From NCBI RefSeq assembly GCF_023101345.1, contig NZ_CP095848.1, positions 2,940,001-3,004,000 of the forward strand: a stretch of 64,000 bases of DNA. The letters run 5' to 3'. A program made the translations under genes and the position numbers. This document shows positions 1 through 8,647 of this stretch, in pieces (positions within the stretch are counted from its first letter, which is position 1; each line of letters starts with the position of its first letter). This DNA comes from Hymenobacter sublimis. Lineage in GTDB: Bacteria > Bacteroidota > Bacteroidia > Cytophagales > Hymenobacteraceae. The notes beneath the pieces are model-generated. The model saw only the letters and a program-made list of their open reading frames with translations. It searched no databases and was not told the origin of the DNA.

Positions 1-316
<316 letters not shown>

Positions 317-545
317 ACTTACTGCACTAGCCCGAAGACTAGCTGATGTCAAGTGCTGATCCGACTCGTCTTAACGAGTTACCTCGTTTGTTACGCTTCT
401 TGCCTCTAGTACCCGTAGGCAGCCAGAGGCCTTACCAATTTGTCTTTTCCAATCATTCAAAGAACGTGTGCCAGACCCCTGTTGGGTCTAACCGTGCGCC
501 TCCAGAAAGAGGCCGAGTGTGTTAGGCAAGCTAGCTTCCGTTCGA
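317..545 (-). other. rRNA operon leader
   Basis: Non-coding region between the promoter array and the 16S start. It contains short inverted repeats, for example GCCTCT at 402-407 with AGAGGC at 425-430, and ACTCGT/ACGAGT around 364-379. These are consistent with leader stems used in 16S processing. No protein-coding evidence. Confidence 0.6.
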
Positions 546-554
546 AGCGGGTTG

Positions 555-584
555 CAAAGGTAACACCCAATTTTTATTTCGCAA
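555..584 (-). promoter_or_regulatory. rRNA promoter P1 (nearest 16S)
   Basis: On the minus strand TTG (584-582), 19-base spacer, TACCTTTG (562-555). This matches the Bacteroidota vegetative promoter TTTG/TTG-N19-21-TAnnTTTG. An A-run/T-run (about 591-606) sits just upstream of the -33 element, like an UP element. First of five repeats. Confidence 0.8.
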
Positions 585-658
585 TCGTTTCGAAAAACTT
601 TTTTCTCGAAGTGACTTGCTTTCTTTTCCTCGCGCCAGCTTCCGGTTGAAGCGGGCTG

Positions 659-688
659 CAAAGGTACAACTCGTTTTGCTTTTTCCAA
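659..688 (-). promoter_or_regulatory. rRNA promoter P2
   Basis: On the minus strand TTG (688-686), 19-base spacer, TACCTTTG (666-659). It is followed by a discriminator-like GC-rich stretch (GCAGCCCGCTTCAACCGG) nearly identical to that after P1, and preceded by an AAAAA/TTTTT tract at about 698-710. Confidence 0.8.
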
Positions 689-766
689 GTTCACAGCAGA
701 AAAACTTTTTCTCGTTTTTCGCGGCCTGCTTGCTCAGAATCCGGTTTCTCGTTCGAAAGCGGGGTG

Positions 767-798
767 CAAAGGTACCACCAACTAGTTGGCTTTTGCAA
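767..798 (-). promoter_or_regulatory. rRNA promoter P3
   Basis: On the minus strand TTG (798-796), 21-base spacer, TACCTTTG (774-767). Same downstream GCACCCCGCTTTCGA context and upstream A/T tract as the other copies. Confidence 0.75.
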
Positions 799-854
799 GG
801 AAGTAGCGAAAGTTTTTTCGTCTTCCCGGGCCCGCTTCCGGCTGAATCGGGGTG

Positions 855-887
855 CAAAGGTAGCACTGTCCACTTCAACTTTGCAAA
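855..887 (-). promoter_or_regulatory. rRNA promoter P4
   Basis: On the minus strand TTTG (887-884), 21-base spacer, TACCTTTG (862-855), with the same GC-rich sequence after the -7 box and an A/T tract at about 893-907. Confidence 0.75.
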
Positions 888-1005
888 TCCAGCAGAAAAC
901 TTTTTTTCATCCGTTTCCTACCCGTCTCATCAATACCTGCTTGTTACTGGAAGCGAGTCGCACCGCGTGTTCACTCAAGCCCCACCGCGTTCCGGTTTGG
1001 GAGTG

Positions 1006-1037
1006 CAAAAGTGGCACTTCGAATTCAGTTTTCCAAA
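1006..1037 (-). promoter_or_regulatory. rRNA promoter P5 (most distal, degenerate)
   Basis: On the minus strand TTTG (1037-1034), 20-base spacer, CACTTTTG (1013-1006). The first base of the -7 box departs from TAnnTTTG, so this copy may be weak. The flanking GCACTCCCAAACCGGAA and T-tract show it belongs to the same repeat family. Confidence 0.55.
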
Positions 1038-1195
1038 CCCTGCCCACACTTTTTTTCATCAAGCCATTATTTACACTCACTAGGTTTTAAATAGCTGGCT
1101 GATGGTAAACTCTTTAAGTACTTGTTTAAGTTCACCACTCAGAAATATTTTTTTACACCACCTAGTCCTGGCAGGATAGAGCATACTCTATAATG

Positions 1196-1223
1196 AAGAA
1201 AACCGCCTAGAAGGCGGTTTTCT
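1196..1223 (-). terminator. Terminator after purA
   Basis: Inverted repeat GAAAACCGCCT / AGGCGGTTTTC with A/T-rich flanks, 29 bases beyond the purA stop. It separates the purA operon from the rRNA promoter array. Bases 1084-1195 hold no recognisable gene. Confidence 0.85.
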
Positions 1224-1251
1224 CATGTATAAGAGAGTTAACGAGACCTCA

Positions 1252-2523
1252 CTAGTTAAGGTGTAAGGTACTAACTCGGTCAGGCCCTACGCTAACGATG
1301 CTAACTGGCACTGATAAGTGTTGCTCAAGAAAGCCAACATAGTCTTTTAGCTGCTGGGGCAATGCTTGGGGGTCGGTAATTGTTTGCAGTTCCGTGCGCC
1401 AGCCCGCTATTTTGGTGTAAACTGGAGTCAGGTTCTGCAGATCTCCATGATCTGGAAGTTGATCTGTCTCTTCGCCATTCGGCAAGCGGTAGTGAGTGCA
1501 CACCTGAATTTCGTCGAATTCATCTAGCACATCGGCCTTCATCAAGTGAATTTCAGTTACACCGTTGAGCATGATGCTGTACCGTAAGGCAGGTAGATCG
1601 ATCCAGCCACAGCGGCGGGGACGCCCAGTAGTGGCACCAAACTCTCTGCCAGCCGCGCGAATCTGTTCTCCTACTTCGTCGTGTAATTCGGTTGGGAAGG
1701 GGCCACTACCCACACGAGTACAATACGCTTTGCTAATTCCGTATACCTTATTAATGTGGCGTGGCGCAATACCCAAGCCTGTGCAAGCACCGGCTACGAT
1801 GGTACTAGAGGACGTAACAAAAGGGTAAGTGCCAAAGTCAATATCTAGCATGGAGCCTTGGGCACCTTCCGCCAAGATGCTTTTACCTTGCTTCAGCAGG
1901 TCATTCAGCAGGTATTCAGTATCAGCAAGCTGAAGGGTACGCAGGAACTCAATGGCGGAAAAGAAATCGGCCTCGAATTCATCAATTTCGAGGCCGCGGC
2001 CGTGGAATTCAGCAAGAGTGGCGTGACGCGCAACAGCCTCTTGGTAGCGTTCCTGAAAATCGGGCAGTAGAATATCTCCCACACGCAGGCCAGTACGACC
2101 GATCTTATCCTGATAGGTAGGACCAATGCCTTTTAAGGTAGAGCCAATTTTACTACCCCCACGCGCCTCCTCGCTGATGCGGTCAAGAGCCCGGTGAGAA
2201 GGCAGAATCAGTTGTGCTTTGCGGGACACATAGAGGTTCTGGCTCCAGTTCACGCCCCGGTCCGTGAGCTTTTGAAGCTCCTGGCGAAAGACAACAGGGT
2301 CTAGCACTACCCCATTACCTACTACGTTAACAATATGGGGATGGAAGATGCCTGATGGCACTTGGTGCAGCACGTGCTTAACCCCGTCAAAAGTAAGGGT
2401 GTGGCCGGCGTTCGGACCACCTTGGAAGCGGGCTACTACGTCGTAAGTAGGGGCGAGTACATCAACAATCTTGCCTTTGCCCTCGTCACCCCACTGCAAT
2501 CCTACTAGTACATCAACGGGCAT
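1252..2523 (-). CDS. purA: Adenylosuccinate synthetase
   Basis: Joins IMP and aspartate using GTP to make adenylosuccinate, the first committed step to AMP, in the cytoplasm. At 423 residues it has the usual family length. The GTP-binding loop GDEGKGK is at residues 12-18 with catalytic Asp13, and GGPNAGH places catalytic His41. The ATG overlaps the stop of the STAS gene by one base (TAATG), so translation is probably coupled. It is the last gene of a fur-STAS-purA operon ending at the hairpin at 1196-1223. Confidence 0.97.
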   Translation of the reverse strand: MPVDVLVGLQWGDEGKGKIVDVLAPTYDVVARFQGGPNAGHTLTFDGVKHVLHQVPSGIFHPHIVNVVGNGVVLDPVVFRQELQKLTDRGVNWSQNLYVSRKAQLILPSHRALDRISEEARGGSKIGSTLKGIGPTYQDKIGRTGLRVGDILLPDFQERYQEAVARHATLAEFHGRGLEIDEFEADFFSAIEFLRTLQLADTEYLLNDLLKQGKSILAEGAQGSMLDIDFGTYPFVTSSSTIVAGACTGLGIAPRHINKVYGISKAYCTRVGSGPFPTELHDEVGEQIRAAGREFGATTGRPRRCGWIDLPALRYSIMLNGVTEIHLMKADVLDEFDEIQVCTHYRLPNGEETDQLPDHGDLQNLTPVYTKIAGWRTELQTITDPQALPQQLKDYVGFLEQHLSVPVSIVSVGPDRVSTLHLN

Positions 2524-2870
2524 TAGCTTACGACTTTCAGTTGTTGAGCGGCCGACTGTTCGTCATCCGCAATAGAAAAAATAGCGTTCAGCTTGGTTAG
2601 CGCGAGCATTTTACGCGGATGGTCGGCGGGGTTAATCAGAACCATTTCCCCGCCCCGGCTGCGGAACTTGGTCAGTAAGGATACCAACACGCCAATTCCG
2701 GTGCTGTTGATGTAACGAATGCCCGACAAGTCAACGGTGCAGTGGCGCAGTTCGTCGCCGAGGTGCTGGTCGACGCTTTGCAGGAGTTGTTGGGTGTCGG
2801 GGCTACCGATTAAGTCGCCGGTTAGGCGCACAAAGAGGATGCCGTCCCGGACGGCGGTTTCAGTTTTCAT
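2523..2870 (-). CDS. STAS-domain protein (anti-sigma factor antagonist-like)
   Basis: 115 residues, a single STAS domain of the SpoIIAA/RsbV type. The segment INSTGIGVL at residues 55-63 carries the serine (Ser56) that partner kinases phosphorylate in this family. Such proteins bind an anti-sigma factor or act in a phospho-switch; no partner kinase or sigma factor is encoded in the window. Its ATG overlaps the upstream fur-family stop (ATGA) and its stop overlaps purA, so all three are probably translated from one message. The domain assignment is firm; the partner is unknown. Confidence 0.85.
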   Translation of the reverse strand: MKTETAVRDGILFVRLTGDLIGSPDTQQLLQSVDQHLGDELRHCTVDLSGIRYINSTGIGVLVSLLTKFRSRGGEMVLINPADHPRKMLALTKLNAIFSIADDEQSAAQQLKVVS

Positions 2871-3358
2871 TCGGCTAGAGAGCGGGCAGCGGCTTTAGCG
2901 CGGCAGTCGCCGCACACGCCATAAAGATTCAAAGAGTGGTGCAAGATATGGAAGTTGAGCAACTCCCCTACCATCGTTTGGATGCCGTGGATGCGCGGAT
3001 CACAGAACTCTACCACTTTATGACACTCCGTGCAGATTACATGGTCGTGCTGACGGTAGCCGTAGCTTTTCTCGTACTGCGCCAGGTTACGGCCAAATTG
3101 GTGCTTACTGACCAGCCCATGCTCAACTAGCAAGTCTAAGGTGTTGTACACGGTAGCGCGGCTAACCTGCAAGCCTTGCTCCTTCATACCCGCGTACAGC
3201 TCTTCCACGTCGAAATGTCCCGTGCGAGAGTAGATTTCTTCCAGAATTGCGTAGCGCTCCGACGTTTTGCGCAGTCCTTTATTCTCGAGGTAAGCAGTGA
3301 AAATCTTCTTCACCTCCTCGTACTTTTCCTTGTCCAAATGCTTCTCTGTGACAGACAT
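2867..3358 (-). CDS. Fur-family transcriptional regulator
   Basis: 163-residue metal-responsive DNA-binding regulator. The winged-helix region includes VSRATVYNTLDLL (about 65-77), the usual Fur recognition helix. HDHVICTECHKVVEF (104-118) gives metal-binding histidines and Cys109/Cys112; CGDC near the end gives Cys149/Cys152, the structural zinc pair. Sequence alone does not decide between Fur, PerR and Zur. It opens the operon with STAS and purA, an unusual pairing of metal sensing with purine synthesis. The gap to relA (3359-3524) probably holds its promoter; no clear TTTG/TAnnTTTG pair was found there on the minus strand. Confidence 0.9.
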   Translation of the reverse strand: MSVTEKHLDKEKYEEVKKIFTAYLENKGLRKTSERYAILEEIYSRTGHFDVEELYAGMKEQGLQVSRATVYNTLDLLVEHGLVSKHQFGRNLAQYEKSYGYRQHDHVICTECHKVVEFCDPRIHGIQTMVGELLNFHILHHSLNLYGVCGDCRAKAAARSLAE

Positions 3359-3524
3359 ATTGAGACCTTATATATAAGGAGTGAAAACAAGCAAAATTGA
3401 GAGAAGTTTGGCTTCGCTACGAGCATAGGTAGTCAGCCAAAAAAATGGGTGAAGCCGCACCTATCCGGACTACTTTTGTACCGTTTTGTACTTCTCCTTT
3501 TTGAGAAAACTTTTTAGAACTTCT

Positions 3525-5732
3525 TTAGGAATCGAAGCGCTCAACAAGGAGTACTCCATTTACTTTAGAGAGCCGCTGGATTAGTTTGGTTAGGTGGTCG
3601 GTATCATTAACGAACACCATAATCTGCCCTTCAAACATGCCATCATTTGAGTCAATAGTGATGGAGCGCATATTTACCTTCAGGCTGTTGCTGATGATGC
3701 GGGTAACATCGTTGACCAAGCCAACCCGGTCGGAGCCTTTGATCCGAATTCCGGCCAGAAACGCCAGTTCCAACTGCTCCGTCCATTTAGCCCGCACAAT
3801 GCGGTTGCCGTAGTTGGACATCATCTGCACGGCCTTAGGACAGGAGGTGCGGTGAATTACGATACCTTGGTCGGTCTCGAAGCCAAACACATCATCGCCA
3901 GGAATGGGGTTGCAACAAGGGGCAATGGTGTAGTCGAACTTGTCAGTTTGCTCCCCAATAACCAGCATGTTAGCATTGACTCCCCGCACCTTTTGCACCT
4001 CATGGTCAAAGGCTTTAGGCTCTAGCATGGAGGGTAGGCGCGGCGCTTCAATGACAGAATCAAACAGATTCTTCTGAATCTCGCGGCCATCGATCTGCCC
4101 AATAGCAATCCTGTAGAAGAACTCCTGGGCATGGCTCGTGTTGAAATGGGCGAGCAGTCGATTCAGGTTGTCTTGGTTGTATTCAATTCCGAGCAGTTCC
4201 AGTCGCTTCTCCACGATAAAGCGGCCATCTTCTGATTTATTGCGTCGGTCGTCGCGAAGCCAATCCTTAATGCGCGTCCGGGCTTTGGAGGTAGTCACAT
4301 ACTGCAGCCATTCCTCCGTGGGCTTCTGCTTATGCGAGGTCAGAATCTCGACTTGGTCGCCATTGCGCAGTTGGTAGCTGAGTGGCTGGAGCTTCTGGTT
4401 TACTTTGGCCCCAAGGCACTGCAAGCCGATGTGGGAGTGAATTTCGAAAGCGAAGTCTAGGGCCGTAGCCTTATCGGGCAGGATAACCAGCTTGCCTTTG
4501 GGTGTAAAGGCGTACACCTCTTTCACGAAGAGGTTCTGGCGGAACTCGTCCATGAACTCCAGGGCGCTGGAGTTATTGGTTTCGAGCATTTCGCGCACCT
4601 TATTAATCCACGATTCCAGGGTAGACTCCGGCTGGGGCACGCCCGTATCCTTGTATTTCCAGTGCGCCGCGTAGCCTTTTTCGGCAATGTCGTCCATGCG
4701 GCGGCTGCGAATCTGGACCTCTACCCATTGCCCAGTCCGCGACATGACCGTGGTGTGCAGCGACTCGTAGCCATTGGCTTTGGGCGTGCTCACCCAGTCA
4801 CGCAGACGGTCGGGGTTGGGCTGGTAGAAGTCCGTCACGATGGAGTATACCTGCCAGCAGGCGGCCTTCTCCTGGTCTGGCGGCACGTCCAGAATTACCC
4901 GAATGGCGAACAGGTCATACACCTCATCGAAGGTGATGTTCTGCTTGCGCATCTTACGCAGAATAGAATAAATGCTTTTGGGCCTACCCTTCACTTCATA
5001 GTCGAAGCCCTGAGCTTTCAGCTCCTCATCAATGGGCTGGACGAATTCCTTAATAAAGCGGTTGCGGGCGGCGCGGCTTTGGCGGACCCGGTTTACCAAC
5101 TCCGTATAAATTTCGGTGTCGGTGTATTTCAGGTACAGATCTTCTAGCTCCGTTTTAATGGCGTAGAGGCCCAAGCGGTGGGCCAGCGGCGCGTAGAGGT
5201 AAATCGTTTCGGAAGCAATTTTGAGCTGCTTGTGCCGCGGCATCGAGTCCAGGGTCCGCATGTTGTGCAGACGGTCGGCCAGCTTGATCAGGATGACGCG
5301 CACATCGTCGGAGAGCGTCAGCAGCATTTTGCGGAAGTTCTCAGCCTGCTCGGAGGTGCCGTATTCGAACACGCCAGAAATTTTGGTCAGCCCGTCCACG
5401 ATGCGCGCTACCTTCGAGCCAAACTCACGCTCCACGTCGGCTACCTCCCAGGGCGTATCTTCTACTACATCGTGGAGCAGAGCCGCAATAATGCTGGTAG
5501 TGCCCAAGCCAATTTCCTCCACCACAATTTGGGCTACGGCCAGCGGGTGCAGTATATACGGCTCGCCGGATTTGCGGCGCATCTCCTTGTGGGCTTCCAG
5601 AGAAGTATTGAACGCCTTTTTAATAAGCTTTGCATCGCCCTCATTTAGGTAGGGCTTGGCAGTGCGCAGAAGGCGGCGGTAGTGGCGCAGAATTTCCTGA
5701 CGCTCTACTTCAGGGTCGATGACGGTGGACAT
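3525..5732 (-). CDS. Bifunctional (p)ppGpp synthetase/hydrolase (RelA/SpoT)
   Basis: Makes and degrades the stringent-response alarmone. At 735 residues it is a full-length long RSH protein: HD hydrolase domain with His87-Asp88 and Glu91-Asp92 (HDVVEDT), synthetase domain around 235-370 (RPKSIYSILRKM), TGS domain around 405-465 and a C-terminal ACT domain from about 660. The intact HD motif supports hydrolase activity, so it is likely the bifunctional Rel type normal for Bacteroidota. It is transcribed alone, away from the tRNA-tig block. Confidence 0.95.
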   Translation of the reverse strand: MSTVIDPEVERQEILRHYRRLLRTAKPYLNEGDAKLIKKAFNTSLEAHKEMRRKSGEPYILHPLAVAQIVVEEIGLGTTSIIAALLHDVVEDTPWEVADVEREFGSKVARIVDGLTKISGVFEYGTSEQAENFRKMLLTLSDDVRVILIKLADRLHNMRTLDSMPRHKQLKIASETIYLYAPLAHRLGLYAIKTELEDLYLKYTDTEIYTELVNRVRQSRAARNRFIKEFVQPIDEELKAQGFDYEVKGRPKSIYSILRKMRKQNITFDEVYDLFAIRVILDVPPDQEKAACWQVYSIVTDFYQPNPDRLRDWVSTPKANGYESLHTTVMSRTGQWVEVQIRSRRMDDIAEKGYAAHWKYKDTGVPQPESTLESWINKVREMLETNNSSALEFMDEFRQNLFVKEVYAFTPKGKLVILPDKATALDFAFEIHSHIGLQCLGAKVNQKLQPLSYQLRNGDQVEILTSHKQKPTEEWLQYVTTSKARTRIKDWLRDDRRNKSEDGRFIVEKRLELLGIEYNQDNLNRLLAHFNTSHAQEFFYRIAIGQIDGREIQKNLFDSVIEAPRLPSMLEPKAFDHEVQKVRGVNANMLVIGEQTDKFDYTIAPCCNPIPGDDVFGFETDQGIVIHRTSCPKAVQMMSNYGNRIVRAKWTEQLELAFLAGIRIKGSDRVGLVNDVTRIISNSLKVNMRSITIDSNDGMFEGQIMVFVNDTDHLTKLIQRLSKVNGVLLVERFDS

Positions 5733-5995
5733 GGTACGCGGGCGACACCCAAGGTGCCGAAATTATAGACTGCTAAGGTACGGCTTGTACGGCAAGCTTA
5801 ACTTCTTACCTACCGGTTTGCCTCCTACTGGCGAGAAGCTCTAGTAGAACACAGCCGCCGAGGAGTTGGTGCAGAATAAATAAAGAGAGAATTTGCGAGC
5901 CTTATTTTCGACAGATTAACGCCTGAGCCGTCTCAAACAAGCTTTGCTACCGCTCACTGAATTACTAGCCCAGCAGTATATTTTACTTTTCGCTC

Positions 5996-6025
5996 TTGTT
6001 TTTACAATTGGCTTTTGTAGTTTTG
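5996..6025 (+). promoter_or_regulatory. Promoter of tRNA-Leu
   Basis: TTG (5996-5998), 19-base spacer, TAGTTTTG (6018-6025), a full match to the Bacteroidota consensus, ending 27 bases before the tRNA. The rest of 5733-6052 holds no gene; part of it must carry the divergent relA promoter, for which no clear consensus was found. Confidence 0.8.
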
Positions 6026-6052
6026 CGCCCCCGAGGCAGTTGGCCTTGAGAC

Positions 6053-6134
6053 GCGGATGTGGCGAAATTGGTAGACGTGCCAGACTTAGGATCTGGTGCC
6101 GCAAGGCGTGTGGGTTCGAGTCCCTCCATCCGCA
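6053..6134 (+). tRNA. tRNA-Leu (anticodon UAG)
   Basis: 82 bases with acceptor stem GCGGATG / CATCCGC and discriminator A. The anticodon loop CTTAGGA gives TAG, reading CUA. A long variable arm (GGTGCCGCAAGGCGT) and T-arm GGGTTCGAGTCCC fit a class II leucine tRNA. CCA is not encoded. Confidence 0.97.
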
Positions 6135-6260
6135 CTTATTTTGGTTTTTCTTTGTAAAAACCGCTTCTAAACCCTCAACCCACCCGTTGGGGGTTTCTTT
6201 TTACCCGGGAGTTTCCCCGCCTTTGACACCACTAGTAGTACCCTTAACCGACCACTCGTT

Positions 6261-7589
6261 TTGGACATTACCCTCGACAAGAAAGACGACCAGCTGAATG
6301 CCATCCTGACAGTAACCCTCACGGAGGCTGATTACGCTCCTGCCGTGGAGTCGAAGCTGAAAGAATACAGCAAAAAGGCGCAGATCAAAGGGTTCCGCCC
6401 GGGCAAGGTGCCGGTAACGCTGGTTCGCAAAATGTACGGCAAAGGCATTCTGGTGGAAGAAATTAACGGCTTGCTGAGCAAGTCCGTGGATGAGTACATT
6501 AAGGAAAACAACCTGAAGATTCTGGGTGAGCCCCTACCGGTTCCTTCCGACGTGGACTTCGACAACCAGAAAGATTACTCTTTTCAGTTTGAGCTGGGCC
6601 TGTTGCCCGAGTTCGAACTACCAGCTGATCAGTCCGTAGCTGTTGACCGTCACAAAGTTGACCTCGACGAGAATACCCTGAAGGAAACCTACGAGCAGCT
6701 GGAGCGCCAGTTCGGAGAAACCTCCGAGCCAGAAACCGCAGAAGCTGGTGACTACATCTCGGGCAAGCTGAAAAAGGCGGGTGAAGAAGGTGAAGGCCGC
6801 GTGGTGCTGCTGCCAACCAACAAGCTGAAGAATGACGCTGACAAGTTCGTGGGCGTTAAGGCGGACGACGTGGTTACGTTCGACCTCAAAAACGCTTTCG
6901 ACGGCGACACGGCTGCTATTTCTAACTTCTCGGGTCTCAGCAAAGAAGAAGTTGAGGGGGTAGAGGGCGAGTACACCCTAACCGTGGGCAAAGTGCAGCG
7001 CTCGGTGCCGGCTGAGTTCAACCAGGATTTGTTCGACAAAGTATTCGGCAAGGACATCGTAACGTCGAAAGAGGACTTCGACGAGAAGGTGCGCTCGACG
7101 GTACAGGAGAACTACGACCGAGAGTCTGACAACCTAGTGAACCGCCAGATCATCGATAAGATGCTGGAAAGCACTACCATTGAGATTCCCAAGGAGTTCT
7201 TCAAGAAGTGGTTGCTGCGCGCCAATGAAGGCAAGCTGACGCCGGAGCAGATTGAGGAGCACTACGAAGACTACGAGAAGGAGCTGAAATGGTCCCTGAT
7301 CCGCAACAAGGTAGTAGAAGCGCAGGAGCTGAAAGTATCGAACGAGGAAATCGTGGACCGCACGATGCAGAAGATTCTGGGCCAATTCAACATGGAAATG
7401 ACCCCGGAGTTGGAAGAGTCGGTACGCGGCTTTGCTGACAATTTCCTCCGTCAGGAGAACGGCAAGAACTACGTGAACGAGTACGAAGCCATTCTGGCAG
7501 AGAAAGTGCTGGAAAACCTGCGCGGCAAAGTTGTTGTTAATGACAACCCGATTACGGCTGAGGACTTCCGCAATCAAAATGCTGGCTAA
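6261..7589 (+). CDS. tig: Trigger factor (ribosome-associated chaperone / PPIase)
   Basis: Binds ribosomal protein L23 at the exit tunnel and folds nascent chains. 442 residues; the ribosome-docking signature GFRPGKVP is at 44-51, followed by a divergent PPIase region and a long helical C-terminal chaperone domain. The start codon is TTG at 6261: the N-terminus MDITLDKKD matches the family and no ATG lies near, the next methionine (Met59) being beyond the docking loop. It is followed by clpP and clpX in the common tig-clpP-clpX order, but a terminator separates each gene here. Confidence 0.95.
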   Translation: MDITLDKKDDQLNAILTVTLTEADYAPAVESKLKEYSKKAQIKGFRPGKVPVTLVRKMYGKGILVEEINGLLSKSVDEYIKENNLKILGEPLPVPSDVDFDNQKDYSFQFELGLLPEFELPADQSVAVDRHKVDLDENTLKETYEQLERQFGETSEPETAEAGDYISGKLKKAGEEGEGRVVLLPTNKLKNDADKFVGVKADDVVTFDLKNAFDGDTAAISNFSGLSKEEVEGVEGEYTLTVGKVQRSVPAEFNQDLFDKVFGKDIVTSKEDFDEKVRSTVQENYDRESDNLVNRQIIDKMLESTTIEIPKEFFKKWLLRANEGKLTPEQIEEHYEDYEKELKWSLIRNKVVEAQELKVSNEEIVDRTMQKILGQFNMEMTPELEESVRGFADNFLRQENGKNYVNEYEAILAEKVLENLRGKVVVNDNPITAEDFRNQNAG

Positions 7590-7613
7590 GCGCTAACATT
7601 TTTGGTTTTAGAC

Positions 7614-7654
7614 CAACAAAAAAGCCCTTACTTGTCGTATGGGCTTTTTTGTTG
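7614..7654 (+). terminator. Terminator after tig
   Basis: CAACAAAAAAGCCC / GGGCTTTTTTGTTG inverted repeat with a T-run, 25 bases past the tig stop. Confidence 0.9.
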
Positions 7655-7702
7655 CCCTTGCGGTTTTGTTTGCCACCTTACTACTTCTCCTAATTTTCTG
7701 AC

Positions 7703-8410
7703 ATGCTGAATAAAGAAGAGTTCCGCAAGTTTGCCGTGAAAGGCCAGGGCCTGAGCGGTCTAGGCGTTGACCAATACATCCAGCACGTAGAGGGCCAGAC
7801 CCGCAACGGTCTGATACTGCCTACGGGCATGACCCGCTCGGTAATTGAAGAGCGCCCCACGCGCTTTGCCGAGATTGACGTATTTTCGCGCCTGATCATG
7901 GACCGGATTGTGTTCCTGGGCACGGCCGTGGACGATTACATTGCCAACATCCTGACGGCACAGATGCTGTTCCTGGAGTCAGTGGATGCCAAGAAGGACA
8001 TCTTGCTCTACATCAACTCGCCCGGCGGCTCGGTGTACGCAGGTCTGGGCATCTACGACACGATGCAGTACGTAAACCCCGACGTGGCCACCATTTGCAC
8101 CGGTCTGGCTGCTTCCATGGGTGCAGTGCTGCTCGCTGGTGGCGCCAAGGACAAGCGCTCGGCCCTACCCCACGCCCGCGTGATGATTCACCAGCCTTCG
8201 GGTGGCGCGCAAGGCCAGTCGTCGGACATCGAAATTACGGCCCGCGAAATCCTCAAGCTCAAGAAGGAGCTGTACGACATTCTGGCCGAGCACACGGGCA
8301 AAACCTACCAGGAAATCCACGACAACTCGGACCGCGACTACTGGATGCGAGCCGACGAGGCCAAAGAGTACGGCCTGATTGATGAGGTGCTGGAGAAAAA
8401 GAAAGCATAA
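7703..8410 (+). CDS. clpP: ATP-dependent Clp protease proteolytic subunit
   Basis: Serine peptidase that forms the 14-mer barrel fed by ClpX. 235 residues. [11 protein letters not shown] holds the catalytic Ser138, [11 protein letters not shown] the catalytic His163, and SDRDYWM the probable Asp212. The N-terminus is about 30 residues longer than Escherichia coli ClpP, as is usual for precursors with a processed propeptide. It sits between trigger factor and ClpX, its unfoldase partner. Confidence 0.96.
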   Translation: MLNKEEFRKFAVKGQGLSGLGVDQYIQHVEGQTRNGLILPTGMTRSVIEERPTRFAEIDVFSRLIMDRIVFLGTAVDDYIANILTAQMLFLESVDAKKDILLYINSPGGSVYAGLGIYDTMQYVNPDVATICTGLAASMGAVLLAGGAKDKRSALPHARVMIHQPSGGAQGQSSDIEITAREILKLKKELYDILAEHTGKTYQEIHDNSDRDYWMRADEAKEYGLIDEVLEKKKA

Positions 8411-8490
8411 TTCCGGTTATTCCGGCCCTCGTAAGGAATCTGAGTTAGCATCTTGTGTATAAGCTAGATTCCTCGTCTCGCTTGGAATGA

Positions 8491-8530
8491 TAAAAACAAA
8501 AAGCCCGCCTTGGTGGGCTTTTTGTTTTTA
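8491..8530 (+). terminator. Terminator after clpP
   Basis: AAAAACAAAAAGCCCGCC / GGTGGGCTTTTTGTTTTTA hairpin with T-run, 80 bases beyond the clpP stop. Confidence 0.9.
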
Positions 8531-8585
8531 GTAGAGGTAAAGCCCAACGGCACTTTTTTAACGGCGCGGGGCGTTGGCCTTTTCG

Positions 8586-8593
8586 TACCTTTG
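8586..8593 (+). promoter_or_regulatory. Probable clpX -7 element
   Basis: TACCTTTG matches TAnnTTTG, 54 bases before the clpX ATG and downstream of the clpP terminator. No good TTG lies 19-21 bases upstream, so it is only half a promoter by consensus. Confidence 0.5.
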
Positions 8594-8647
8594 AGCTAGG
8601 TTAGCGAAAGTTACCTATCCTCCCCTATCCTGAGAGTTTCCCTGACA

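Noticed and set aside
440-1090. Several open frames in the rRNA upstream region
   Set aside because: They coincide with the promoter repeats and lack starts, codon bias or homology.
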